Below, one piece after another: positions 16,900-25,210 of a DNA stretch of 64,000 nt; the first letter of the stretch is position 1, and every line of letters begins with the position of its first letter. Under the pieces are notes generated by a model, which was not told the DNA's origin, searched no databases, and saw only the letters and a list, made by a program, of their open reading frames with translations. This DNA is from Clostridium_AT stratigraminis (GTDB taxonomy: Bacteria > Bacillota > Clostridia > Clostridiales > Clostridiaceae), in assembly GCF_045310675.1 (NCBI RefSeq), contig NZ_JBJHZZ010000004.1, forward strand, positions 1 to 64,000. Reading direction: 5' to 3'. The position numbers and the translations under genes are program-made.

Positions 16900-17958
16900 C
16901 TATGCCTGCTGTTGCTTTTTATTGTTAGTAACCTTTTCTTCTTTTAGATCATTTGCTTTAGTACCAGATATTGGAAGATTATATTTTTCTCTAATTTTAT
17001 TTTCTACTGTAAGTAAAATATCTTCATTTTCTTTTAAATATTGCTTTGCGTTTTCTCTTCCTTGACCTAGTCTTGTATCTTGGTAAGAGAACCAAGCCCC
17101 ACTCTTTTGAATAATATCTTCTCTAACTCCAACATCTAATACATTTCCTTCTCTTGATATACCATGACCATACATAATATCAAATTCAGCCTGCTTAAAT
17201 GGTGGAGCAACTTTGTTTTTTATAACCTTAACTCTTGTTCTATTACCGACAACGTCGTCTCCTTGTTTAATTGTATCAATCTTTCTTATATCAAGCCTTA
17301 CAGATGAATAAAATTTAAGTGCCCTACCACCAGGTGTAGTTTCAGGATTACCAAACATTATGCCAACTTTTTCACGTAACTGATTTATAAAAATGGTTAC
17401 ACATTTTGATTTGTTTATGGATCCAGCAAGCTTTCTTAGTGCTTGAGACATAAGTCTTGCTTGAAGTCCTACATGGGAGTCACCCATTTCTCCATCTATT
17501 TCTGCTCTAGGAACTAAGGCAGCTACTGAGTCAATTACTATAACATCTATTGCCCCAGAGCGAATTAGAGCTTCAGTAATTTCAAGTGCCTGTTCTCCAG
17601 TATCAGGCTGAGATATTACTAGATTATCTATATCAACACCCAAAGCTTTTGCATAAGCAGGATCTAAAGCATGTTCTGCATCTACATAAGCTGCAGCACC
17701 ACCATTTTTTTGTGCTTCTGCAACTATGTGTAAAGCTATAGTTGTTTTACCTGAAGATTCAGGTCCGAAAACTTCTATAATTCTTCCCTTAGGGACACCG
17801 CCTATACCTAAAGCGATATCTAAATCTAGACATCCTGTAGAAACGGCATCTAGATTCATAACATTATGTTCACCAAGCTTCATTATTGAACCTTTACCAA
17901 ATTGTTTCTCAATCTGTCCCATAGCAATTTCAATGGCTTTTAATTTTTCACTATCCAT
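16900..17958 (-). CDS. recA: Recombinase RecA
   Basis: RecA forms the ATP-dependent filament on single-stranded DNA that drives homologous recombination and triggers LexA self-cleavage. Walker A is GPESSGKTT (about residues 65-73), Walker B VIVIDSVAAL, and loop 2 lies around FINQLREKVGIMFGNPETTPGG. The C-terminus is short and rich in Lys, Asn and Gln (ending NNKKQQQA). The ATG follows AAAAGGGA. The gene has its own strong promoter with a perfect SOS box, and pgsA upstream has a terminator, so recA is a separate SOS-controlled unit. Confidence 0.98.
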   Translation of the reverse strand: MDSEKLKAIEIAMGQIEKQFGKGSIMKLGEHNVMNLDAVSTGCLDLDIALGIGGVPKGRIIEVFGPESSGKTTIALHIVAEAQKNGGAAAYVDAEHALDPAYAKALGVDIDNLVISQPDTGEQALEITEALIRSGAIDVIVIDSVAALVPRAEIDGEMGDSHVGLQARLMSQALRKLAGSINKSKCVTIFINQLREKVGIMFGNPETTPGGRALKFYSSVRLDIRKIDTIKQGDDVVGNRTRVKVIKNKVAPPFKQAEFDIMYGHGISREGNVLDVGVREDIIQKSGAWFSYQDTRLGQGRENAKQYLKENEDILLTVENKIREKYNLPISGTKANDLKEEKVTNNKKQQQA

Positions 17959-17994
17959 ATGTATTCCCTTTTGGGTTCACATCCTTTCATTTTA

Positions 17995-18008
17995 CGAACA
18001 TAAGTTCT
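17995..18008 (-). promoter_or_regulatory. LexA-type SOS box at recA
   Basis: AGAACTTATGTTCG on the minus strand contains a perfect GAAC-N4-GTTC palindrome. It begins six bases downstream of the recA -10, covering the expected transcription start, a typical repressor position. Confidence 0.85.
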
Positions 18009-18013
18009 GTTTA

Positions 18014-18042
18014 ATTATATAATATAATTTATTTTTAGTCAA
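18014..18042 (-). promoter_or_regulatory. recA promoter
   Basis: TTGACT (18037-18042), a 17-base spacer and TATAAT (18014-18019) on the minus strand, directly upstream of the SOS box. Confidence 0.85.
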
Positions 18043-18050
18043 CTCTATAT

Positions 18051-18083
18051 AAAAAGTTCCTAAGTATTTTTTAGGAACTTTTT
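18051..18083 (-). terminator. Intrinsic terminator after pgsA
   Basis: Perfect 13-bp stem (18051-18063 with 18071-18083), 7-nt loop, with T residues on the 3' arm in the minus direction. It separates pgsA from recA. Confidence 0.85.
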
Positions 18084-18112
18084 AAAATTATAACCAAGTT
18101 ACAAAATATTAA

Positions 18113-18658
18113 TCATTTATCTGTTCTAATTACATCTTTATTCTTAATAAAATAATCAAATCCTGATAATAAAGTGACAATTACTGCTAGATACATTATT
18201 AAATTAGAAATTTCAGCAAAATATAAACCCCTGTAATTTAAACTTATTAGTGCAAATACAATAGCAATTATTTGAATTACAGTTTTAATTTTTCCCCACC
18301 AGCTGGCAGCTATAACTATTCCCTCAGCTGCAGCCAATGATCTTAATCCAGTAACTGCAAATTCACGTGCAATTATAATTACTGCAACCCATGTTGGTAT
18401 TAATTGAAATTCAACTAGAGATATTAAAGCAGCTGTAACTAGCAGCTTATCAGCTAAAGGGTCCATAAATTTTCCAAACCTTGTTATTTGATTCCTGCTT
18501 CTAGCTATGTAGCCATCAAGTTTATCTGTAAGAGCAGCAAGGACAAAAACAGCAGTTGCAATTATCTTGCCATAGGGTATAGAATTTACAGCTACAAAAA
18601 CTAAAAATATCGGAATTAAAAATATACGTATTAGAGTTAGTTTATTGGCAAGATTCAT
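18113..18658 (-). CDS. pgsA: CDP-diacylglycerol-glycerol-3-phosphate 3-phosphatidyltransferase PgsA
   Basis: Integral membrane enzyme that makes phosphatidylglycerophosphate from CDP-diacylglycerol and glycerol 3-phosphate, the committed step to phosphatidylglycerol. The CDP-alcohol phosphotransferase motif is visible as DGYIARSRNQITRFGKFMD followed by PLADK (about residues 55-80), with several hydrophobic segments around it. I place the start at ATG 18658 behind GGGAG (181 residues), overlapping the rimO end by 17 bases; a TTG at 18667 is the alternative. The overlap indicates translational coupling with rimO. Its substrate donor comes from CdsA, encoded further right. Confidence 0.95.
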   Translation of the reverse strand: MNLANKLTLIRIFLIPIFLVFVAVNSIPYGKIIATAVFVLAALTDKLDGYIARSRNQITRFGKFMDPLADKLLVTAALISLVEFQLIPTWVAVIIIAREFAVTGLRSLAAAEGIVIAASWWGKIKTVIQIIAIVFALISLNYRGLYFAEISNLIMYLAVIVTLLSGFDYFIKNKDVIRTDK

Positions 18659-19982
18659 TACATTCAACTCCCATTAAATCATATTCTTCATTTGAGGTTA
18701 TTTTTACATTTGTAATAGTTCCAATTGTTAACTCATTATTACTCTTAAAATAAATCTCTCCATCTATATCAGGAGCCATTTCATAGCTTCTACCATGATA
18801 ATATTCGCCGCTTTTACCTTCAACAAGAACCTCATAGTCTCTGCCTACTTTCTCACTATTTATGTGAGCAGAGATTGACTGCTGAAGAATCATTAATTCT
18901 CTTTCACGCGTAATTTTTACTTCTTCTAAAACTTGATCCTCCATTTTACTTGCCGGAGTATCTTCTTCTCTAGAATATTTAAAAACACCAAGTTTATCAA
19001 ATTTAACTTTTTCTACAAATTCTTTTAATTCTTTAAACTCTTCTTCTGTTTCTCCTGGGAACCCAACAATTAAGGATGTTCTTAAAATTAAACCTTGTAT
19101 GTTTCTTCTCATTTCAACAATACTTGTAATAATATCTTCCTTACGGCCTCTCCTGTTCATTCTCTTTAAAACATTATTGTTTATATGTTGAATAGGCATA
19201 TCTATATATTTGCATACCTTAGGATTTGAAGAAATTTCATTAATAAGTTCTGGTGTTATTTCTTCGGGATAACAATATAATAGTCTTATCCACTTAAGTC
19301 CCTCAATTTTAGATAGTTCTCTTATTAAAACGTCTAAACACTTCTTCCCATAAAGGTCAATACCATACATTGTTGTGTCCTGAGCTACCAAAATAAATTC
19401 AACTACACCTTGGCTAGCTAAACTTGAGGCTTCTTTTAAAATATCTTCCACTTTTCTGCTTCTATATTTACCTCTGATTTTGGGAATAACACAATAGGTA
19501 CAAAAATTGTTGCATCCCTCACCAATTCGTAAATAAGCTGTAGCTTTTCCAGTAGTAAGTACACGATCTCCCTCTGTAAGTGAACTATCACTATAATCAA
19601 TTTTAAAGGTTTTCTCTTTGCTGGCTAAAAAGTCATCAATACTTTGAAGCAGGTTATCATAATTATTTACACCTAACATAATATCAATTTCTGGCATTAA
19701 TGTAAATAGTTCCTCTTTATATCTTTGACTTAGACAACCAGTAACTATCAAAATGTCACATTTATGCAACTTCTTGTACTTTGCCATTTCTAATATGGTA
19801 TTTATAGATTCTTGCTTGGACTTTTCTATAAATCCACAAGTGTTTACCAGTATAATATTTGCTTCTTTTGGGTCTATAACCAAATCGTATTTTTTACTTA
19901 ATTTACTAATTGCCATTTCAGAATCAATTCTGTTTTTATCACAGCCTAAGCTTACCATTCCAAATTTTAGTCTTTCCACCAC
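18642..19982 (-). CDS. rimO: Ribosomal protein S12 methylthiotransferase RimO
   Basis: A radical SAM enzyme that adds a methylthio group to the conserved Asp of ribosomal protein S12. The N-terminal UPF0004 domain has three cluster cysteines (SLGCDKN, NTCGF, TGCLSQ), the radical SAM motif is EGCNNFCTYC (Cys-x3-Cys-x2-Cys, about residue 155), and a TRAM domain ends the protein. SLGCDKN and the S12-type TRAM distinguish it from MiaB. Translation starts at one of two consecutive GTG codons behind GGGAGG. It overlaps pgsA and follows ftsK at a distance of about 90 bases. Confidence 0.95.
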   Translation of the reverse strand: MVERLKFGMVSLGCDKNRIDSEMAISKLSKKYDLVIDPKEANIILVNTCGFIEKSKQESINTILEMAKYKKLHKCDILIVTGCLSQRYKEELFTLMPEIDIMLGVNNYDNLLQSIDDFLASKEKTFKIDYSDSSLTEGDRVLTTGKATAYLRIGEGCNNFCTYCVIPKIRGKYRSRKVEDILKEASSLASQGVVEFILVAQDTTMYGIDLYGKKCLDVLIRELSKIEGLKWIRLLYCYPEEITPELINEISSNPKVCKYIDMPIQHINNNVLKRMNRRGRKEDIITSIVEMRRNIQGLILRTSLIVGFPGETEEEFKELKEFVEKVKFDKLGVFKYSREEDTPASKMEDQVLEEVKITRERELMILQQSISAHINSEKVGRDYEVLVEGKSGEYYHGRSYEMAPDIDGEIYFKSNNELTIGTITNVKITSNEEYDLMGVECNESCQ

Positions 19983-20073
19983 TTATGTTCCTCCCGAAAA
20001 TATGATGCATACATAGTTATTTTAAATCTCTTTATTTAAATTCACAAGTGGTATATTATAAATATTTCAATTT

Positions 20074-22308
20074 TTAACTGTTTTTATTGATATAATCTCC
20101 ATTTATGGCGCTTTCTTTATCAATTAATAATTGTCTTGGCTTACTTCCATCTTTTCCTGATATAATTCCTAATTGTTCCATTTGTTCTATAATCCTTGCA
20201 GCCCTATTATAGCCTATTCTTAATTTTCTTTGCAGCAGAGAAGTGGAAGCTTGGCCCAAATCTGCAGCAATTTTTACTGCTTCACTTAAAAGACTATCTA
20301 TATCCTCACTGCCTTCATTACTAGTAGTTGTATTTAGTTCTTCCATAATTTCAGTGCTATATTCATGTAAGGTTTCTTGCTTCTTAATAAAGTTAACTAC
20401 TTTCTCAACCTCTTCCTCAGATATAAAGGCTCCTTGAATTCTCATTGGTTTAGGAGCACCTACAGGGTAGAAAAGCATATCCCCCTTTCCAAGCAGTTTT
20501 TCCGCACCTGAGGAATCTAGGATTGTTCTAGAGTCTATTTGACTTGAAACAGCAAAGGATATTCTTGATGGTATATTTGCCTTAATAACACCTGTTATAA
20601 CGTCTACAGAAGGCCTTTGTGTTGCTATAACAAGATGCATCCCTGCTGCCCTTGCCATTTGTGCAAGTCTGCCAATATAGTCTTCTACATCATTTGGGCA
20701 GACCATCATTAAATCTGCAAGCTCATCTACGATTATTACTATCCAAGGCAATTTATCCTGAAGTTTACCTTTGTCTACTAGTTCATTAAAGCCTTCAATA
20801 TTTCTAACATTATTATCAGCAAACAGCTTATATCTTCTGGTCATTTCATTTACAGCCCAGTTAAGTGCTGCAGAAGCTTTTTTAGGATCAGTTACAACTG
20901 GTATAAGAAGATGTGGAATCCCATTGTATACGCTTAATTCTACAACTTTAGGATCTATCATGAGTAGCTTCACGTTTTCTGGGGAATATTTATATAAAAG
21001 ACTTATTATAAGGGTGTTTATGCACACACTTTTACCAGAACCAGTAGCACCTGCTATAAGCATATGAGGCATTTTAGTTAAATCGGAAACTACACAGGCA
21101 CCAGCTATATCTTTCCCTAAGGCGAAAGAAAGATTTTTATTAGAACCAGTAAATTCAGATGATTCTAGTACTTCTCTTAAAAATACAGGTGTGAGTTCTT
21201 TATTAGGAACTTCGATTCCTACTGCTGACTTACCTGGTATAGGAGCTTCCATTCTTACACCAGAAGCAGCAAGACTTAAGGCAATATCATCGGAAAGGTT
21301 AACAATTTTACTTACCTTTACACCTGCACTTGGTTGAATTTCGAACCTTGTAACCGATGGCCCCTTAGTAACCTGAACTACCTTAGCATCCACACCGAAA
21401 CTATTCAAGGTCTCTTCTAGCTTACTTGCATTACTTATAAGTTCTTTTTTATCTTCTTTATTAAGCCTAGATAAAGTGTTTACATTAAGGAGATCTGTAG
21501 TAGGATATAAATATTCCAAATCAACATCTAAGGAATGTTTATTAATTTCGTCCTCTAGCTCACGGTTTAAGTTTTCAGAAGTGTTGTCTTCTACTGCAAT
21601 TTCCTTAGGGCTTTCCACTGGTTCTTCAGAAGATTTCATAAAATCAATTATTTTAATTTTATTGTTTAGTTTTTTAATATAATTTTCTTTATTTGAGTCA
21701 TAAGCTATTAAGGAATTAACAGCAGCCTCAGTATTATCCTTTGCAGGTCTCTCCTCCTTATCTTTTTTAATGATAGCTTTATCAAAGTTTAATTTTGTTA
21801 TTATCTCATAAAGTGATAATTTCCAAATTAAAATAAAAGATACTATATATAGTGCAATAAATATTACATAACTTCCTATAAAACCAAACAACTTTATTAA
21901 AGGAATATCAATTATATAACTTATGATACCACCGTGCATAATACTGCCAGAATTATATATTTTAGAGATGCCATCCATAACATTTTCGGAATTATAGTAA
22001 GGTTCCATATTTGCTATTTGAATTAATAAGAGAGTATTTATTAATAGTAAAAGTATTCCATAAAACTTTTTATTAAAATTAATATTTCCCTTTTTTATAA
22101 TTAGGCAAAAACCAATGAATATTATAAAGAAAGGAAATAAATAAGCACCTAAGCCTAACATACCAATCAAAAATTTTCTTGTAACTCTGCCAATTATACC
22201 TGCTGTATTAGACGAAAAAACACTAAATACTGAAAGAATTCCTATAGTAATATAAAATAAACCTAAAATATCATTGTTAATACTTGTCTTTGAACTTTTT
22301 TTAGCCAA
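20074..22308 (-). CDS. ftsK: DNA translocase FtsK/SpoIIIE
   Basis: Membrane-anchored DNA pump that moves chromosome arms through closing septa, at cell division and possibly into the forespore. An N-terminal region with four or five hydrophobic segments (about residues 12-170) is followed by a short linker, the alpha-beta motor with Walker A GATGSGKSV and Walker B IVIIVDELADLM, and a C-terminal winged-helix gamma domain (GQASTSLLQRKLRIGYNRAARI) that reads polar sequence motifs. I choose TTG 22308, which lies six bases after GGGAGG (744 residues); the ATG at 22350 lies upstream of that site. Whether it serves as FtsK, SpoIIIE or both cannot be told here. Confidence 0.95.
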   Translation of the reverse strand: MAKKSSKTSINNDILGLFYITIGILSVFSVFSSNTAGIIGRVTRKFLIGMLGLGAYLFPFFIIFIGFCLIIKKGNINFNKKFYGILLLLINTLLLIQIANMEPYYNSENVMDGISKIYNSGSIMHGGIISYIIDIPLIKLFGFIGSYVIFIALYIVSFILIWKLSLYEIITKLNFDKAIIKKDKEERPAKDNTEAAVNSLIAYDSNKENYIKKLNNKIKIIDFMKSSEEPVESPKEIAVEDNTSENLNRELEDEINKHSLDVDLEYLYPTTDLLNVNTLSRLNKEDKKELISNASKLEETLNSFGVDAKVVQVTKGPSVTRFEIQPSAGVKVSKIVNLSDDIALSLAASGVRMEAPIPGKSAVGIEVPNKELTPVFLREVLESSEFTGSNKNLSFALGKDIAGACVVSDLTKMPHMLIAGATGSGKSVCINTLIISLLYKYSPENVKLLMIDPKVVELSVYNGIPHLLIPVVTDPKKASAALNWAVNEMTRRYKLFADNNVRNIEGFNELVDKGKLQDKLPWIVIIVDELADLMMVCPNDVEDYIGRLAQMARAAGMHLVIATQRPSVDVITGVIKANIPSRISFAVSSQIDSRTILDSSGAEKLLGKGDMLFYPVGAPKPMRIQGAFISEEEVEKVVNFIKKQETLHEYSTEIMEELNTTTSNEGSEDIDSLLSEAVKIAADLGQASTSLLQRKLRIGYNRAARIIEQMEQLGIISGKDGSKPRQLLIDKESAINGDYINKNS

Positions 22309-22400
22309 CTTATTCCCTCCTACCTGTACAAAACCTTTTCCTCGTTCCATATTTTATATTCTACATTATTTTTGATTTTCCTTTTATAGATTTTCTAAAA

Positions 22401-22432
22401 AAATAATCATAGGAGTAAACCTATGATTATTT
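22401..22432 (-). terminator. Intrinsic terminator after tepA
   Basis: Perfect 13-bp stem (22401-22413 with 22420-22432), 6-nt loop, overlapping the tepA stop codon region and followed by T residues on the minus strand. Confidence 0.85.
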
Positions 22433-23107
22433 TGAAGTTTCTTTTTTAGCATCAATTAATTCATCAAGTTTTTTTAACGCATCACTTATGCCGCCAACTT
22501 TGTCTATTAAACCATATTCAACAGCTTGATTTCCTATAAGAATGGTTCCCATATCATTTAATAAATTGTCAGTTTCACTCATAAGCTTTTTTAATGTTAC
22601 TTTATTAATTTTACTTGTTCTAGTAATAAATTCATTTATTCTTTCCTGCATTTTATTAAAGTATTCGAAGGTTTGAGGAACTCCTATTATGAGTCCATTC
22701 ATCCTAATAGGATGAACAATCATAGTTGCTGATGGAGATATAAAGGAAAAACTAGCTGATGTTGCTAATGGAACACCTATAGAATGACCTCCGCCTATTA
22801 CTAAAGATACAGTTGGTTTAGTAATGCTGTTAATCATTTCAGATATGGCAAGACCTGCTTCCACGTCTCCTCCTACTGTATTTAAGATTATTAGAATACC
22901 TTCAACATTTTTATTAGTCTCTATGGCTATTAGCTGTGGAATAAGGTGCTCATATTTTGTGGCTTTGGTTTGGGGTGGCAGCATTTGATGACCTTCAATT
23001 TGACCAATTATAGGGAGTATTTGAATTCTTTCGTCATTCTTAGGAATATTTTGCACACCAAGATCCTTTATATTTTCTAATTCCTTATTTTCCATTTCTT
23101 CTGACAT
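22427..23107 (-). CDS. tepA: ClpP-family serine protease TepA (S14)
   Basis: A ClpP-fold protein of the TepA/YmfB group, named for an effect on protein translocation in Bacillus; its true substrates are not established. The nucleophile serine lies in GGGHSIGVPLA and the histidine in MIVHPIRM. The third residue is less clear: where ClpP has Asp (as in ERDRFLS) this protein reads NDMGTILIG. It lacks a signal peptide. ATG 23107 is six bases after AGGAGGT; the ATG at 23113 abuts that site. In this genome it sits between ftsK and aspartokinase with its own terminator, the usual clostridial neighbourhood. Confidence 0.9.
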   Translation of the reverse strand: MSEEMENKELENIKDLGVQNIPKNDERIQILPIIGQIEGHQMLPPQTKATKYEHLIPQLIAIETNKNVEGILIILNTVGGDVEAGLAISEMINSITKPTVSLVIGGGHSIGVPLATSASFSFISPSATMIVHPIRMNGLIIGVPQTFEYFNKMQERINEFITRTSKINKVTLKKLMSETDNLLNDMGTILIGNQAVEYGLIDKVGGISDALKKLDELIDAKKETSK

Positions 23108-23219
23108 ATACATACCTCCTAGGTTTAGAAATCCAATTATATGAAATATTTGTTCGTAAAATTTGGATATCCTTAAACTTAGTTTTACCTAGGAAACTCT
23201 ATATATACATGTATTAATT

Positions 23220-24419
23220 TTATCCTAAATTAAATTCTTTATGGAGCGCGTTAATCGCATTTTCAGTATTTTTTGTTTCAACTAAACACCAAATTGTTGT
23301 ATGAGAATCAGCAGTTTGTAGTACCTCAATATTAGCCTTTGTTAGAGCCTTTAACACTCTTGCCATAACACCTGGCACACCTCTGATTCTGCTTCCTATT
23401 AAAGCTATTTTACTGCATTCATTAATAGAATAAAACTTTAATTTATGATTATTCATTATATCGATGAATTTATTCATATCTTTTTTGTCAATAGTAAATA
23501 TATTTTCGTTAGGAAATACATTTATTAAATCAATACTAATTAAATTTTGAGCCAGCAAATCTAGAATTTCATAGTATTTATCATTTAAATCATTATCTTG
23601 AAGTTTTACCTGAATTTGAACTCTTGAGCTCATATGTGTTATTCCAGTGATTATACCATCATCTTCTATTGCCCCAATACTATTAATTGTAGTTCCCTCA
23701 CAGTTGTTTAAGGTGTTCTTTATGACTAAAGGTATATTGCCCTTCATAGCTATATTAACTGCCCTAGGATGTATTACTTTAGCTCCTTGGTCAGCAAATT
23801 GAAAAACTTCATTATAGCTAATTTCCTTAATTAAGGTTGCGTCTGAAACAATTCTAGGATCTGCAGTCATGATACCATCTACATCAGTATATATTTGAAT
23901 TTCCTCAGCATTTAGAGCTACACCTAAAATTGAGGCTGTAACATCGCTTCCGCCTCTACCTAAGGTTGTTATATAGCCATCTTCAGTGCTTCCTTGAAAA
24001 CCAGTTATAACTGGTACTTTCCTTTGGTTTAAAATATTTAAAAGTTTATTTGTATCTACTCTTAATAAATTGGCATTATTAAAATTTGAGTCTGTAATTA
24101 TTCCAGATTGTCCACCAGTTAAAGGAATGGGGTCTAATCCGGATTTACTAAGTTCATCACAAAGTACAACCGAGCTTATTAGCTCTCCACAACTCATAAG
24201 TAAATCTAATGCTAAAGGATTTTTATCTCTAAAATCTTTATGAACTAAAGATAATAAGGTGTCTGTTGCATAGGGTTCACCAGCTCTACCCATAGCAGAA
24301 ACAACTATTATAGGACTATAACCTTCTTCTATGGCACTAATTATCTTTTTAACTACTAATAATCTTCTTTCATGGGTTGATACTGATGTACCACCAAATT
24401 TTTGTATCAAGATTTTCAT
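23220..24419 (-). CDS. lysC: Aspartate kinase
   Basis: Phosphorylates aspartate in the first step toward lysine (and diaminopimelate), threonine and methionine. KFGGTSVS is the ATP-binding N-terminus, TTLGRGGSD the substrate loop, and two C-terminal ACT domains (about residues 265-399) suggest amino-acid feedback; IGSRIRGVPGVMARV belongs to the last one. It is a 399-residue monofunctional enzyme. Which end product inhibits it cannot be read. It follows the ylmC-like gene by 12 bases, so it is probably cotranscribed with it; no lysine riboswitch is present in the short gap. Confidence 0.94.
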   Translation of the reverse strand: MKILIQKFGGTSVSTHERRLLVVKKIISAIEEGYSPIIVVSAMGRAGEPYATDTLLSLVHKDFRDKNPLALDLLMSCGELISSVVLCDELSKSGLDPIPLTGGQSGIITDSNFNNANLLRVDTNKLLNILNQRKVPVITGFQGSTEDGYITTLGRGGSDVTASILGVALNAEEIQIYTDVDGIMTADPRIVSDATLIKEISYNEVFQFADQGAKVIHPRAVNIAMKGNIPLVIKNTLNNCEGTTINSIGAIEDDGIITGITHMSSRVQIQVKLQDNDLNDKYYEILDLLAQNLISIDLINVFPNENIFTIDKKDMNKFIDIMNNHKLKFYSINECSKIALIGSRIRGVPGVMARVLKALTKANIEVLQTADSHTTIWCLVETKNTENAINALHKEFNLG

Positions 24420-24431
24420 GTAAAACCTCCA

Positions 24432-24707
24432 TTAAGCCCTCGTCTTTTTAAGTACACTTTCATCTACATCAATAATTATAGTTTTAGAGCCAATTTTTTT
24501 GACATAATCCCATGGGACTTCAATGAATTCATTTCCACCAAAAAAACCGAACCTTGTTTTAGAATCATTAAGAATTAGAAACTTTAGGTTTCCTTTCTCA
24601 TCAATAACAATATCATTATTAGATAAGTAATTATACTTCTCACCATCATTGATGTTAATTATTTCATATCTTTCCATTTCACTATAGTATTTTATATTAT
24701 CGTTCAT
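24432..24707 (-). CDS. YlmC/YmxH-family PRC-barrel protein
   Basis: A 91-residue protein with the PRC-barrel-like arrangement of the YlmC/YmxH sporulation family: an N-terminal strand region MERYEIININDGEKYNYL, then DIVIDEKGNLKFLIL, and a final W-D-Y-V-KKIG segment before IIIDV. Relatives in Bacillus are linked to sporulation by expression rather than a known mechanism. No signal peptide or membrane segment is visible. Its ribosome binding site lies directly beside a 12-bp hairpin at 24718-24757. Confidence 0.85.
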   Translation of the reverse strand: MNDNIKYYSEMERYEIININDGEKYNYLSNNDIVIDEKGNLKFLILNDSKTRFGFFGGNEFIEVPWDYVKKIGSKTIIIDVDESVLKKTRA

Positions 24708-24717
24708 TATAGTTCAC

Positions 24718-24757
24718 CGTACCTTTCATCTTTTTAATAAAATATATGAAAGGTACG
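24718..24757 (-). terminator. Hairpin between dut and the ylmC-like gene
   Basis: Perfect 12-bp stem (24718-24729 with 24746-24757), 16-nt loop. It lies after dut but has no T tract on the 3' side in the minus direction, and it ends just before the next ribosome binding site, so it may act in translation control rather than termination. Confidence 0.5.
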
Positions 24758-24769
24758 AATAGTTTATTA

Positions 24770-25210
24770 CTATACTCCTGTAGAGCCAAAACCATTTGAG
24801 CCTCGAGTAGTTTCTGTAACTTCCTCAACAATTTCTATTATTGGCGTTACAATTTTATTAATGACCATTTGTGCAACTCTATCACCTTTATTAATTGTAA
24901 ACTCCTCTGAACTTAAATTTATTAATATTATTTTTATTTCTCCACGATAATCCCAATCAATTGTTCCTGGGGAATTTAGGAGAGTGATGCCGTGTTTAGA
25001 GGCGAGGCCGCTGCGGGGTCTTATTTGAGCCTCATAACCTTTTGGAAGCTCTATGCATATTCCTGTAGGCAAGGTTACTCTTTCAAGTGTTTTTAATGTT
25101 ATTGGCTCATCTATAGCTGCGTATAAGTCCATTCCTGCAGAACCTATTGTCATATAACTTGGAGTTGGTAAGTTTTTAAATTCTTTCACTTTTTTTATTT
25201 TTAAAAGCAA
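24770..25210 (-). CDS. dut: Deoxyuridine triphosphatase
   Basis: Hydrolyses dUTP to dUMP, keeping uracil out of DNA and feeding dTMP synthesis. All five trimeric dUTPase motifs are visible in order: SAGMDLYA, PRSGLA, GTIDWDYRGEI, GDRVAQMV and the C-terminal TRGSNGFGSTG. I place the start at TTG 25210, six bases after GAAGGTG, giving 146 residues and a 35-base overlap with the upstream protease gene; GTG 25219 falls inside that site. The overlap suggests translational coupling. Confidence 0.95.
   Translation of the reverse strand: MLLKIKKVKEFKNLPTPSYMTIGSAGMDLYAAIDEPITLKTLERVTLPTGICIELPKGYEAQIRPRSGLASKHGITLLNSPGTIDWDYRGEIKIILINLSSEEFTINKGDRVAQMVINKIVTPIIEIVEEVTETTRGSNGFGSTGV

Noticed and set aside
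24420..24431. Lysine riboswitch before aspartokinase
   Set aside because: Only 12 bases separate lysC from the preceding gene, and no riboswitch-sized leader exists upstream of that gene either.
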